Of a DNA stretch of 64,000 nt, positions 13,989 to 22,096 are shown in pieces (the first letter of the stretch is position 1; each line of letters begins with the position of its first letter). The position numbers and the translations under genes are program-made. The DNA comes from a virus, in IMG/VR virus record IMGVR_UViG_3300013006_001433, positions 1-64,000 of that record; one strand, 5' to 3'. The notes under the pieces are model-generated. The model made no database searches, had not been told where the DNA came from, and saw nothing but the letters and a program-made list of their open reading frames with translations.

Positions 13989-14348
13989 ATGAATACACAA
14001 CAAAAAAATAATAGTACTAATACAGAAGCTAACCAAAAGAACAACGATTGGTCTAAAAGAGAAATCGGTGCTCTTTGGAAGAAGGATGGTCCAAGTCAAA
14101 AATATCTATCTGGATATTTGACGATTGATGAACTTGGAACAAAAACTAAAGTAAATGTAGTAGTATTTAGTAACAAAAATAAATCAAAAGATACTGCTCC
14201 TGATTTTAGAGTATATCTTTCAAAAGAAAATGCTCCAGCTCAAGCTTCTGCTAAAGCTACTATTGAAACTCCAGCTAAAGCTGTAGTCGCTCCAGTAGCC
14301 AAAGTAAAAGTTAAGCAAGTAGAGGAAGTCGAAGAAGATCTACTATAA
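13989..14348 (+). CDS. DUF736-like protein, possible DNA-binding accessory
   Basis: A 119-residue protein. Residues about 20-80 (REIGALWKKDGPSQKYLSGY, then KVNVVVFSNKNKSKDTAPDF) match the pattern of DUF736-type small phage proteins, which end in a DFRVYLS-like strand. The C-terminal third is a low-complexity Ala/Pro/Val/Lys linker ending in an acidic tail (EEVEEDLL). That tail resembles the acidic ends of several replication proteins here and of SSB proteins, so a role at the replication fork is possible. It overlaps the glycosyltransferase downstream by one base. Confidence 0.55.
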   Translation: MNTQQKNNSTNTEANQKNNDWSKREIGALWKKDGPSQKYLSGYLTIDELGTKTKVNVVVFSNKNKSKDTAPDFRVYLSKENAPAQASAKATIETPAKAVVAPVAKVKVKQVEEVEEDLL

Positions 14349-15433
14349 TGGATCTAGCTTGTAATTTACCTTTAAACAATTTAAGTTTCGGGCAAACATC
14401 ATTTGCTCTTATAAAAAACTTATATGAAAAGGAATTTAAAGCTAAAATATTTCCAATTGGAGGAAATGTAGATCTATCCTCTCAAAAGTTAGATCAAAAT
14501 CTTGGCGCATGGATAAAAAATTCTATTGATAGAGCTAATTTGAGTTTCTCAAGAAAAGAGAAGATATTCAAACTTTGGCATATCAATGGATCACTCGAAA
14601 GTTTTGCAGAACGTCAAGTTCTGTTTTCTTTCTATGAATTAGATTCTCCTACTGCTGTAGAGCTTAATATAGTAAAAAATAATCATAAGGTTATATTTTC
14701 TTCTAAATATACTTGTGATATATTCAAATCTCTTGGATGCGACAATATTGAGCATATTCCATTATTTTTTGATAATAATAATTTTTCCGTAAAGGATAAG
14801 AGTTATAGTTCAGATGATAGAATAGTTTTTAATCTAGTGGGCAAATTAGAGAAAAGAAAGAATCATAAAAAAGTAATACAATCTTGGCTTAAGAAGTATG
14901 GAAACGATAGAAAATATTTTTTACAATGTTCTATTTTTAATCCATTCTTAAAACAGGAAGATCAAAACGCATTGATTAATTCTATGTTGGAAGGAAATAG
15001 ATATTTTAATATTTCATTCTTAGGACATATGCAAGCCAATGAAACTTATAATGATTATTTAAATAGTGCAAATATTATTCTAGGAATGAGTGGTGGTGAA
15101 GGGTGGGGATTGCCAGAATTTCATTCTTTAGCTTTGGGTAAACATGCTGTAATATTAAATGCTCATACTTATAAAGATTGGGCTAATGATAATAACTCAG
15201 TTATGGTAGATCCATCTGAAAAAATAGAAGTATATGATAATATGTTTTTTACAAAAGGCTCTCCTTTTAATCAAGGTAATATCTTTTCGTTTAAAGAAGA
15301 AGCTTTTATTGCTGGTTGTGAACAAGCAATTAAGAGATACGAGTCTAATAAAATTAATACTGCTGGTCTAGAACTTCAAAAGAAATATACTATAGACAAT
15401 ACAGTCTCTCAAATATTAAAATTAATGGAATAA
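14348..15433 (+). CDS. Glycosyltransferase, GT4-like (GT-B fold)
   Basis: A 361-residue protein. The C-terminal nucleotide-sugar domain shows NLVGKLEKRKNHKKVI and the donor-binding segment GMSGGEGWGLPEFHSLALGK (ExxxxxxxE-like pattern, about residues 255-275). The N-terminal acceptor domain is shorter and divergent. It should transfer a sugar from an activated nucleotide donor to an unknown acceptor. It stands apart from the 20-29 kb sugar island but could serve the same glycan. Start ATG overlaps the DUF736-like stop (TAATG). Confidence 0.75.
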   Translation: MDLACNLPLNNLSFGQTSFALIKNLYEKEFKAKIFPIGGNVDLSSQKLDQNLGAWIKNSIDRANLSFSRKEKIFKLWHINGSLESFAERQVLFSFYELDSPTAVELNIVKNNHKVIFSSKYTCDIFKSLGCDNIEHIPLFFDNNNFSVKDKSYSSDDRIVFNLVGKLEKRKNHKKVIQSWLKKYGNDRKYFLQCSIFNPFLKQEDQNALINSMLEGNRYFNISFLGHMQANETYNDYLNSANIILGMSGGEGWGLPEFHSLALGKHAVILNAHTYKDWANDNNSVMVDPSEKIEVYDNMFFTKGSPFNQGNIFSFKEEAFIAGCEQAIKRYESNKINTAGLELQKKYTIDNTVSQILKLME

Positions 15434-15434
15434 T

Positions 15435-15785
15435 ATGCCAGAATATTTATATCAGCATCCTACTGATGGAAGAACGATTTGCTTAATTCAAGGAATCAAT
15501 GACAAACATGAATATACTGATGTAAAAGGCGTTAAATGGAATAGGCTATTTACTAGTCCACAGATAAATTCTCAAGAAAAATTATCAGTAAATTCGAGTG
15601 ATAAAGATTTCGCTAGGGTAACTTCTTCTCAGCGAGGGAATGTTGGTGATCTTTTCGACAGAAGCAAAGAGCTTTCTGAAAAGAGACAGCAGCTCTATGG
15701 TAAAGATCCAGTTAAGAATAAATACTTTAAAGACTGGAGTAAAAAACGCAATGGAAAGAAACACCCTAAATCACATTCAGATTGA
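15435..15785 (+). CDS. FmdB-like small phage protein without zinc cysteines
   Basis: A 116-residue basic protein. MPEYLYQHPTDGRTICLIQG and the WNRLFTSPQ segment recall the FmdB-like zinc-ribbon proteins common in marine T4-like phages (M-P-x-Y-x-Y ...), but the CxxC pairs are missing. The C-terminus is highly charged (KDWSKKRNGKKHPKSHSD). Function unknown. It begins one base after the glycosyltransferase stop (TAATATG) and ends convergent with a membrane protein gene on the minus strand. Confidence 0.5.
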   Translation: MPEYLYQHPTDGRTICLIQGINDKHEYTDVKGVKWNRLFTSPQINSQEKLSVNSSDKDFARVTSSQRGNVGDLFDRSKELSEKRQQLYGKDPVKNKYFKDWSKKRNGKKHPKSHSD

Positions 15786-15786
15786 T

Positions 15787-16116
15787 TTATTTTTTATTTA
15801 AATGGTTTTGTATTATATCGAAATTACGATCTAATTTCGCTTCTATTCTATCAAAATAAACTTCAAAAGATTCTTTAGTAACATAAGTAGTACTTATCTT
15901 TAAAGCTAAATCGGCTATTTCTTGTTGGTGCTTTCTTCCTTCTAATTCCATTTCTTTTCTTAAAGTAATAAAATCGCTAAAGGTTTTATCATTAATTTCC
16001 TTCATAAGATTCTCTTGTTTATCAAAAAGAGAGAACACTCTAGTAAACAACCATCCTCCGAGAAAGGATAAAGCTCCTAAAATGACATTAAATAGTATTG
16101 TAATATCTAAATTCAC
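15787..16116 (-). CDS. Small membrane protein with coiled coil, lysis-type candidate
   Basis: A 109-residue protein with a GTG start. One membrane helix spans residues about 5-28 (ILFNVILGALSFLGGWLFTRV). A long, charged, probably coiled-coil cytoplasmic or periplasmic part follows and ends RIEAKLDRNFDIIQNHLNKK. This layout is common among phage lysis accessory and holin-like proteins, but also among other small phage membrane proteins. A late-type promoter motif 7 nt upstream supports late expression. It is convergent with the 15435-15785 gene. Confidence 0.5.
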   Translation of the reverse strand: MNLDITILFNVILGALSFLGGWLFTRVFSLFDKQENLMKEINDKTFSDFITLRKEMELEGRKHQQEIADLALKISTTYVTKESFEVYFDRIEAKLDRNFDIIQNHLNKK

Positions 16117-16123
16117 ATAGATA

Positions 16124-16136
16124 ATTACACATTAAT
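16124..16136 (-). promoter_or_regulatory. Late-type promoter motif
   Basis: Minus strand ATTAATGTGTAAT, ending 7 nt before the GTG start at 16116; followed by TAT as in the copy at 55622. Confidence 0.55.
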
Positions 16137-16145
16137 ATATAATTA

Positions 16146-17210
16146 TTAGAGTTTTAAATCGCCAAAATCTTCGTCTTCTATATCTGTTTTTCTTGCACCA
16201 ACTTTATAGCTAGAAATCTCAGTTTCTTGAGGGGCAACTTGTACTTTGCTGCTATCTAGATAACTATCATGCCATCCGCCAATAGGGTTATCTTTTTGAT
16301 TAAATATCTTCTTATAACCCAAACTTCTTAGTCTACTATCACAAAGCCATTTAGAGTAACCATCTAAAACATCAGCATTTAATCCAAGTAAACTACCATT
16401 ACTAAAGAGATACTGAGACCATTCACTTTCATTCTTTGCGGCTTGCTCATAAAAAGCATAGATTTTATCTTCACTTTTCTTGACTATACTTGTAAAACCT
16501 TCCTTGTCTTCATCTCTTAATATTTTGAGTAAATTTTGGCTTACTGCAAAATGAAGAGCTTCATCACGTTGAATGAATTTTATAATTTTAGAATTGCCTT
16601 CCATCTTACCGCGATATCCAAAATAGAAAGAACAAGCAAAAGAAACGTAAAATACAAGACCTTCCATTACGTTGATAGAAAGAATAGCATCAAAAATCTT
16701 TTGTTTAGGATCTTTCTTATCGTCATCTCCAAGAATTTTATCAAAGTTATTTCTAATTAACTCTGCGCGGCTTGTAATTTCTTTATCTTCCATAATGCTA
16801 TCAAAAAATTTAGTAGCATCTGGATATACATTATTCAAAAGATAAGAATAAGAATAACTATGAATACCTTCAAATTGAGCCCATGTATTCATGCAAATCT
16901 CAAGTTCTGGATTACTTACGTAGTCTTTAAGAGAATGAATACTTCTGGAAAGCATACTATCGCCAAGAGTTTGAAATCTTAAATTACTGTCAAAAACAAA
17001 TCTCTCTGTGTCTGTTAGATTATTATAATCACCACGATCTTTTCCTAAAGCTATTTCATGAGGCCACCAAAAATTTTCATTTTGTTTTTTAAACAATTCA
17101 AAAAATATTGGATATTTAAAACGATCATATCTTTGAAGATTTAAATCTTCACCAAGAAACAATGGTTGTTTTGTAGTATCTATATTCTTAAAATTTAATA
17201 CTGTTTTCAT
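16146..17210 (-). CDS. nrdB: Ribonucleoside-diphosphate reductase, beta subunit (class Ia)
   Basis: About 354 residues from ATG 17208-17210 (MKTVLNFKNIDTTKQ). A longer in-frame start at 17249 would lie inside nrdA. It is a ferritin-like R2 protein: the segment TWAQFEGIHSYSYSYLL carries E-x2-H iron ligands and the likely radical Tyr, and RDEALHFAVSQNLL holds the second Glu/His pair. The C-terminal tail EDEDFGDLKL resembles the R2 tail that docks on NrdA. With NrdA it makes deoxynucleotides for phage DNA. It follows nrdA by only 4 nt, in one operon. Confidence 0.92.
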   Translation of the reverse strand: MKTVLNFKNIDTTKQPLFLGEDLNLQRYDRFKYPIFFELFKKQNENFWWPHEIALGKDRGDYNNLTDTERFVFDSNLRFQTLGDSMLSRSIHSLKDYVSNPELEICMNTWAQFEGIHSYSYSYLLNNVYPDATKFFDSIMEDKEITSRAELIRNNFDKILGDDDKKDPKQKIFDAILSINVMEGLVFYVSFACSFYFGYRGKMEGNSKIIKFIQRDEALHFAVSQNLLKILRDEDKEGFTSIVKKSEDKIYAFYEQAAKNESEWSQYLFSNGSLLGLNADVLDGYSKWLCDSRLRSLGYKKIFNQKDNPIGGWHDSYLDSSKVQVAPQETEISSYKVGARKTDIEDEDFGDLKL

Positions 17211-17214
17211 ATGC

Positions 17215-19476
17215 TTATAGCTTACACGCACCGCTAGAACAATCTCCATCTTCTTTTTGATCTAGGGATTGCTCTCTATCTCCATCGTCTGTATTATTAT
17301 AATAAAGGCTAATTAATCCAAGACTATATGCGTACATGATTTCTTTCATTACTTTAGCATCTGGTAATATATTGTTTTCATAATGACTATAGTTGTAGTA
17401 TACATTAGTTGATATAGCCATGTCAATATATTTTTGAATAACTGCATTAATTTTTAATATACCAGTATTATCTTTAAGATCATAAGCTAATTCGTAATTA
17501 TCATGATACTTACCAATCCCTGGAACCATAACTGGAAGTTTACCCATTTTGCTGGTTTTATAAGTGATAAGACTACGAATTGGTTCTACTCCATTTGTAG
17601 AGGATTGAATAACAGAACTACTTTCACAAGGCATGCATGAGGATAATGTTGAGTGTCTTAAACCATGTTCTTTAATTTGTTTTCTCAACTTTTCCCAATC
17701 AAGAGATAGTTTTCTTTTACATATTTCATCTACTTTATCTTTATAAGTATCAATTGGTAATACACCTTTAGAATATTTTGTATGATTGAATTTTTCACAT
17801 TTACCTTTTTCTTTAGCTAATTCTAGACTACTCTCTAAAAGATAGTATTGAAAATGCTCCATCCATTCATCAATAACTGATAACGATTTATCTGAGCTAT
17901 ATTTTAATTCATTTTTAGCGAGGAAAGCTGCTAGATTAGTGATTCCAATTCCAAGGCTTCTTCGTTTTTTAGCAAAATTTTCAGCAGCAACATTAAAGTA
18001 ATCTTGAAGTTCAATGATTTCATCAAGAAATCTTACGATAAGATCGCAAGTCTTTTCAAGATCTTGCCAGTTTTTTATTTCTAGCATATTTACTGCCGAA
18101 AGAATACACATTCCAATTTCCCCATTCTTGTCATTGTAATCGTTTAATGGAATAGTTGGATGGATAACTTCTGTGCAAAGATTACTCATTGTAACTTTAT
18201 CAGACCAAGCTCCATGCTCGTTAGCATGATCTACATTAAGAATATAAATGCGACCAGTTTCAACTCTTTCTTTAATTATCAAAGAGAATAATTTTCTAGC
18301 AGATACTTTCTTTTTTAGTTTTAATTTTTTAGATTCGCATTCTTTATATACTTTATCAAAGTCTCTAGTCCCCCAAGCTTCATAAAGTTCTGGAACTTCT
18401 GAATTATTGAATAATGTGACATCTTCATCTTTCAAAACTCTATCATAGAATAATTTACTCATACCAACTGTATAATCAAGCTTACGAACTCGATTGTCAT
18501 CTGTTCCAGCGTTATTCTTTAATACAACAATATCTTCAATTTCGTAATGCCACCATTGAATATTGCAAGTTGCACTGCCACCTCTTAAGCCATTTTGTTG
18601 CCAAGCTTTTACGCTACTCTCATATATTTTTAAAAATGGAATTAAACCAGTGTGTACAACTTCTCCGTTCTTAATGGGAGAACCAATCGCTCTAATTTTA
18701 CTTATATCAATACCAATTCCACATCTATTTGCTGTGGCCATACTTACAGCAGTTGCACTAGCTGTAATACTTTCTCTTGTATCGTCTACTCCAATCAAAC
18801 AGCAACTAGCATAATTTCTGCTAGAAGTTCTAACTCCAGCCATTACTGGCGTTGGAAGATTGATTTTGTGTTTACTTATAGCATCATAAAATTTTCTTAC
18901 ATAATTTAATCTTGAATCTGCTGGATATTTTGCAAAAGCATAAGACGCAATTAGTATATATGCAAATTGTGGAGTTTCATAAATTTGACCAGTGGTTCTA
19001 TTTTTAATTAAATATTTATCACAAAGCTGTTTAATTCCAGCATAAGTGAAAGTAAAATCTCTTTCATGATCAATAAATTCTCCAATTTTATTAATCTCAT
19101 CCTCAGAGTAATTCTCTAGAATAGAACCATCATATACTTTATTCTTTATTCCTTGATTTAAGAACTCTGATAGTCTCGGAGCATGCTTGCCCTTCCAAAC
19201 ATCTTTTCTTAATTGATAATTCAAAAGTCTCGCTGCGACAAATTGATAATTTGGTTTTTCAGTTGAAATCAAATTAGCAGCACTTTCAATCAATAGGTTG
19301 TGTATTTCTTTACTTGTTATACCATCATGTATGTTTATTTTCGCATTGATTTCTATATCTGTTAAACTTACCCCAGTATAACCATCAATTGCCCAGTTGA
19401 TTACTTTATTAATTTTTTCTACATCAAATTTTTCTGTTGCACCATTTCTTTTCTTTATAATAACATTCTTGCTCAT
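17215..19476 (-). CDS. nrdA: Ribonucleoside-diphosphate reductase, alpha subunit (class Ia)
   Basis: The 753-residue protein starts with an ATP-cone (VIIKKRNGATEKFDVEKIN, residues 4-22). The catalytic barrel has CCLIGVDD, the NLCTEVIHP motif with the thiyl Cys, and SCMPCESSSVIQSSTNGVEP. The C-terminus ends CSSGACKL, the redox-active Cys pair that delivers electrons from thioredoxin or glutaredoxin. Length is typical of class Ia. It reduces NDPs to dNDPs; the ATP-cone implies dATP feedback control. The gene is preceded by an intergenic region of over 480 nt holding a structured RNA and a strong promoter, so expression may be controlled by that leader. A GAAAG sequence 5 nt before ATG could act as a weak ribosome-binding site. 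Confidence 0.93.
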   Translation of the reverse strand: MSKNVIIKKRNGATEKFDVEKINKVINWAIDGYTGVSLTDIEINAKINIHDGITSKEIHNLLIESAANLISTEKPNYQFVAARLLNYQLRKDVWKGKHAPRLSEFLNQGIKNKVYDGSILENYSEDEINKIGEFIDHERDFTFTYAGIKQLCDKYLIKNRTTGQIYETPQFAYILIASYAFAKYPADSRLNYVRKFYDAISKHKINLPTPVMAGVRTSSRNYASCCLIGVDDTRESITASATAVSMATANRCGIGIDISKIRAIGSPIKNGEVVHTGLIPFLKIYESSVKAWQQNGLRGGSATCNIQWWHYEIEDIVVLKNNAGTDDNRVRKLDYTVGMSKLFYDRVLKDEDVTLFNNSEVPELYEAWGTRDFDKVYKECESKKLKLKKKVSARKLFSLIIKERVETGRIYILNVDHANEHGAWSDKVTMSNLCTEVIHPTIPLNDYNDKNGEIGMCILSAVNMLEIKNWQDLEKTCDLIVRFLDEIIELQDYFNVAAENFAKKRRSLGIGITNLAAFLAKNELKYSSDKSLSVIDEWMEHFQYYLLESSLELAKEKGKCEKFNHTKYSKGVLPIDTYKDKVDEICKRKLSLDWEKLRKQIKEHGLRHSTLSSCMPCESSSVIQSSTNGVEPIRSLITYKTSKMGKLPVMVPGIGKYHDNYELAYDLKDNTGILKINAVIQKYIDMAISTNVYYNYSHYENNILPDAKVMKEIMYAYSLGLISLYYNNTDDGDREQSLDQKEDGDCSSGACKL

Positions 19477-19539
19477 ATTTTCTTTCTAAGGTAAAGAATA
19501 GTTTACAGTGTTTTTAATTTTTATAAAAGAAAAATAACT

Positions 19540-19894
19540 AAACTAGTGTTAATAACTTTATATCGTACTAAACAAGTGTACTGATCTAATATCTTTTCTT
19601 AATAAATATTTCCCAATGAGCTCCTTCAAAGCAGAGCTTTCCCTGTGTTTTACCACAAGTTCGCTTGAGCCGTTAGTTCAATTTCCCAATTGAGTCCATA
19701 AGCCTTTCGGCTCCCTAACACTTATCGGATGTCGGTAGGATCATCCATCGCGTGTTAGCCCTTTCACCTACACTCCCAGAATTTCTTCTGGTTTCTCAGG
19801 TCGCAAGCTCTGTTAGCGTTGCCTGACGTTAAGAACTAATCTAACTCACCATTTTAAGGAGTATGGCAAACCTTTTCGCCTTTCAGCGAGATGT
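19540..19894 (-). ncRNA. Structured RNA, nrdAB leader or independent ncRNA
   Basis: This stretch has no gene and is visibly richer in G+C than its surroundings. On the minus strand it folds into a series of hairpins capped by GNRA loops: CGCT-GAAA-GGCG, CCAGAA-GAAA-TTCTGG, AGCC-GAAA-GGCT and CAATT-GGGA-AATTG. There is also CAAG-CGAA-CTTG, and a longer stem CTAACAC ... GTGTTAG enclosing GGATG/CATCC. A long-range 7-nt complement, TTAGTTC with GAACTAA, encloses much of the middle. A TTGACA-N17-TATTAT promoter starts transcription near 19894. NrdA begins 60-odd nt past the visible structure on the same strand, so it may be a riboregulatory leader. The remaining 19477-19539 shows only weak hairpins and a T-rich run. 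The 3' end is approximate. No known RNA class is recognised. Confidence 0.7.
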
Positions 19895-19900
19895 CGTAGT

Positions 19901-19929
19901 ATAATACATGAATCAATATATTTTGTCAA
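19901..19929 (-). promoter_or_regulatory. Promoter of the structured RNA / nrdAB
   Basis: Minus strand: TTGACA (19924-19929), 17-bp spacer, TATTAT (19901-19906). Predicted start near 19894. Unlike the other early promoters it is followed by a long non-coding leader. Confidence 0.75.
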
Positions 19930-19940
19930 ATAAAAAAGTA

Positions 19941-19952
19941 AATAGGTGTAAT
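19941..19952 (+). promoter_or_regulatory. Late-type promoter motif
   Basis: Plus strand AATAGGTGTAAT, 7 nt before the ATG at 19960. It lies back-to-back with the minus-strand promoter at 19901-19929. Confidence 0.5.
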
Positions 19953-19959
19953 AATATAC

Positions 19960-20223
19960 ATGCCGATACCAAATCCAAAAGACAAAGAAAAGCAAAACGA
20001 TTATATGGGTCGCTGTATGGAGTTTATGAAAGATGAAAAATATCCTCAAAAACAAAAAGTTGCTATTTGTTTGAATACTTTTCGTGGTCCACAAAAGAAA
20101 GCTAAGGGCGAAATTGAAATTGATTTCTCTGAACAAATCAAAAATCTGCATAAAAAAGAAGTAAAAATAGAAGAACCAACTCATACAGCTGTAACTGCAC
20201 CAGTAGAACAAACTAAAGCCTAA
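19960..20223 (+). CDS. Small phage protein of the MPIPxPK ... RCM type
   Basis: An 87-residue protein. The opening MPIPNPKDKEKQNDYMGRCM followed by YPQKQKVAICLNTF is a pattern I know from short phage proteins and from the N-terminus of some head-maturation or capsid-related proteins in marine phages. It is recognised by eye, not by a search. The C-terminal half is Lys/Glu-rich and ends in a Thr/Ala/Val linker. The late-type motif upstream suggests a virion or morphogenesis role. Confidence 0.55.
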   Translation: MPIPNPKDKEKQNDYMGRCMEFMKDEKYPQKQKVAICLNTFRGPQKKAKGEIEIDFSEQIKNLHKKEVKIEEPTHTAVTAPVEQTKA

Positions 20224-20284
20224 AATTCAGATTTATTAAATATCAAATATAAAGTATTGACTGATATTAATTTAATCAAATTAA

Positions 20285-20313
20285 TTGACATTTTTATAAT
20301 AATAGCTTACCAT
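20285..20313 (+). promoter_or_regulatory. Early promoter of the sugar island, leaderless
   Basis: TTGACA (20285-20290), 17-bp spacer, TACCAT (20308-20313, 4 of 6 matches), 5 nt to the ATG at 20319. It is the only promoter I see before the run of overlapping genes to 32 kb. Confidence 0.6.
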
Positions 20314-20318
20314 TATCT

Positions 20319-21182
20319 ATGGTAACAAATAAAAAGATATTATGGATATCTGATTATAGCTTATCCCATTCTGCTGGAGGAGCCCAAAGAAGTAATGATA
20401 TAATTATCCAAAAAGGCAGAGAATTAGGATATTCTATATTAGAAGCAAATTATAATTTTAATTTCAATATTGAAGATTTTAATCAATATGATATATTAAT
20501 TTCATCCAATTTAGAAGCAATATACAAATTGCATTCTAATATCATAGATAAAATAGCTTCTCACAAGTATCATGTTAGACTTGAGCACGATTCAAATAGA
20601 TACTTGAAACAAGAAGATAGAGAAAAACTTTTTAGATCTTGTAAAAAGACAGTATTTTTAACTAATTTTCATCATAAGTTATTTATTAATAATTATGGAA
20701 ATATTTTTAATGATGTAAAAATCGTAGCGGATCCTATAGATACAGATTTATTCTACAATCAAAACCAAGAAAGAGAAGACAAGATTTTATACGTTGGATT
20801 TATGCATGAGCTAAAAGGCACATTATCGTTTTTTGAATTTGCTATGGACAACCCTCAATTACAATTTGTAGTTGCTGGATGGGGAACAAGAGTTTTTAAT
20901 TTTTTGGCGACCAATACTCCTAATGTACAATATCTAGGAACAGTCTCCCACGAAGAAATGCCTAAGCTTTTTAATAAATATGAAACACTTTTTTATAATC
21001 CAATTATACCAGAACCATTCTGTAGATCAGTTGCGGAAGGTGCATTGTGTGGAATAAAATTAATGTCATCTAGTTCAAATATTATAGGATGTATGCACGA
21101 ATTTCGAGAGTTAGGTAAAGAAAAATTTATTGAAAATTGCAAAAATGCTTCTAACTATTTTTGGGAATCAATTATACAGTAA
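20319..21182 (+). CDS. Glycosyltransferase, GT4-like
   Basis: A 287-residue GT-B-fold protein. The N-terminal domain opens KKILWISDYSLSHSAGGAQR, with the Gly-rich acceptor loop. The C-terminal domain has ILYVGFMHELKGTLSFFEFA and PEPFCRSVAEGALCG, the E-x7-E donor-binding motif of GT4 retaining enzymes. It is slightly shorter than usual for the family. The first gene of the sugar island, it overlaps the next by one base (TAATG). Donor and acceptor are unknown. Confidence 0.75.
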   Translation: MVTNKKILWISDYSLSHSAGGAQRSNDIIIQKGRELGYSILEANYNFNFNIEDFNQYDILISSNLEAIYKLHSNIIDKIASHKYHVRLEHDSNRYLKQEDREKLFRSCKKTVFLTNFHHKLFINNYGNIFNDVKIVADPIDTDLFYNQNQEREDKILYVGFMHELKGTLSFFEFAMDNPQLQFVVAGWGTRVFNFLATNTPNVQYLGTVSHEEMPKLFNKYETLFYNPIIPEPFCRSVAEGALCGIKLMSSSSNIIGCMHEFRELGKEKFIENCKNASNYFWESIIQ

Positions 21183-22096
21183 TGACTATTATATTAGTCA
21201 TAAATAAAACTCTGTCTAGGGGAACAAATTCACATCTAGATTCTGGATATTATAATTTTTATATACCATTACTAGAATTAGGACACAAAGTATTTTTATA
21301 CGACACGATAAAAGGAAATGGAAAACCATTTCAAAATTTAGTAAAAGAAGTTAATCCAGATCTTATTATTTCTATATTGACTGGAAATAAAAACTTAACG
21401 CCATACGAGCCAATAGAAGAAATAGAATCTATAACGAAAGAAAACAAAATAAAGACATTTAATTGGTTTTGCGATGATACATGGAGATTTGATACTTTTA
21501 ATAAAAATATTTGTAAAAAATTTACAGTATGTTCAACACCAGAAGCGAATTATATAAGTAAATACAAACAAGAAGGATATAATAATATATTATTAGGTCT
21601 ATGGCATTGTAATCAAGACTTAAGAGTAGATTCAGATAAAGTATTAAATGTCACTTTTTGCGGCGGGCTGACAAATTCCAGAGCACAAAACTTTAATTAT
21701 CTATCGCAAAATAATGTAGATTTAAAATATTTTCATGGATTATCTTATGAAGACGTCTTAAAAGCTTACTCTATATCTAAAATTGGATTAAATTTAACGG
21801 TAAATGATAATGATGTAGATAAAAAACCTCAAATGAAATTAAGAATATTTGAAATTCCAGCTTCTAAAACATTTCTGTTAACCGAGTATATAGACGATCT
21901 TGAAAATTACTTTGATATTGGGAAAGAAATCGAAACTTTTAAAACTATAGAAGAAGCAAAAGAAAAAATTAATTTCTATTTAAAAAACGATTCAGCTAGA
22001 GAAAATATTGCTAATGCTGGTTATCAAAGATTTTTAAGAGATCATACTTCTAAAATTAGATTAAATAATATAATAAATCAGATAGAAACCTTATGA
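21182..22096 (+). CDS. CgeB-like glycosyltransferase
   Basis: About 304 residues from ATG 21182, which overlaps the previous stop. It resembles the CgeB/Glycos_transf_1_2 group: NWFCDDTWRFDTF (the W-x-x-D-D pattern), VTFCGGLTNSRAQNF, and a C-terminal region with KLRIFEIPASKTFLLTEYID, where a conserved R-x-FE lies before the final domain. It probably transfers a sugar within the same glycan as its neighbours. It overlaps the next gene by 4 nt (ATGA). Confidence 0.65.
   Translation: MTIILVINKTLSRGTNSHLDSGYYNFYIPLLELGHKVFLYDTIKGNGKPFQNLVKEVNPDLIISILTGNKNLTPYEPIEEIESITKENKIKTFNWFCDDTWRFDTFNKNICKKFTVCSTPEANYISKYKQEGYNNILLGLWHCNQDLRVDSDKVLNVTFCGGLTNSRAQNFNYLSQNNVDLKYFHGLSYEDVLKAYSISKIGLNLTVNDNDVDKKPQMKLRIFEIPASKTFLLTEYIDDLENYFDIGKEIETFKTIEEAKEKINFYLKNDSARENIANAGYQRFLRDHTSKIRLNNIINQIETL

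Noticed and set aside
16146-17249. Longer NrdB start at 17249
   Set aside because: It would overlap nrdA by 35 nt; ATG 17210 lies just after the nrdA stop and gives a normal R2 N-terminus.
18563-18909. Two plus-strand frames inside nrdA
   Set aside because: They are antisense shadows of a well-conserved nrdA region.
19540-19894. Assignment of the structured RNA to RNase P RNA, a group I intron or a cobalamin riboswitch
   Set aside because: Short look-alikes such as GGTGAAAGGG occur, but conserved segments are absent or in the wrong order. No P7-type core or B12 box was found.
19846-20211. Minus-strand Phe/Tyr-rich 121-residue frame
   Set aside because: It overlaps the RNA promoter and is antisense to the MPIPNPKD small gene; composition is that of a shadow frame.
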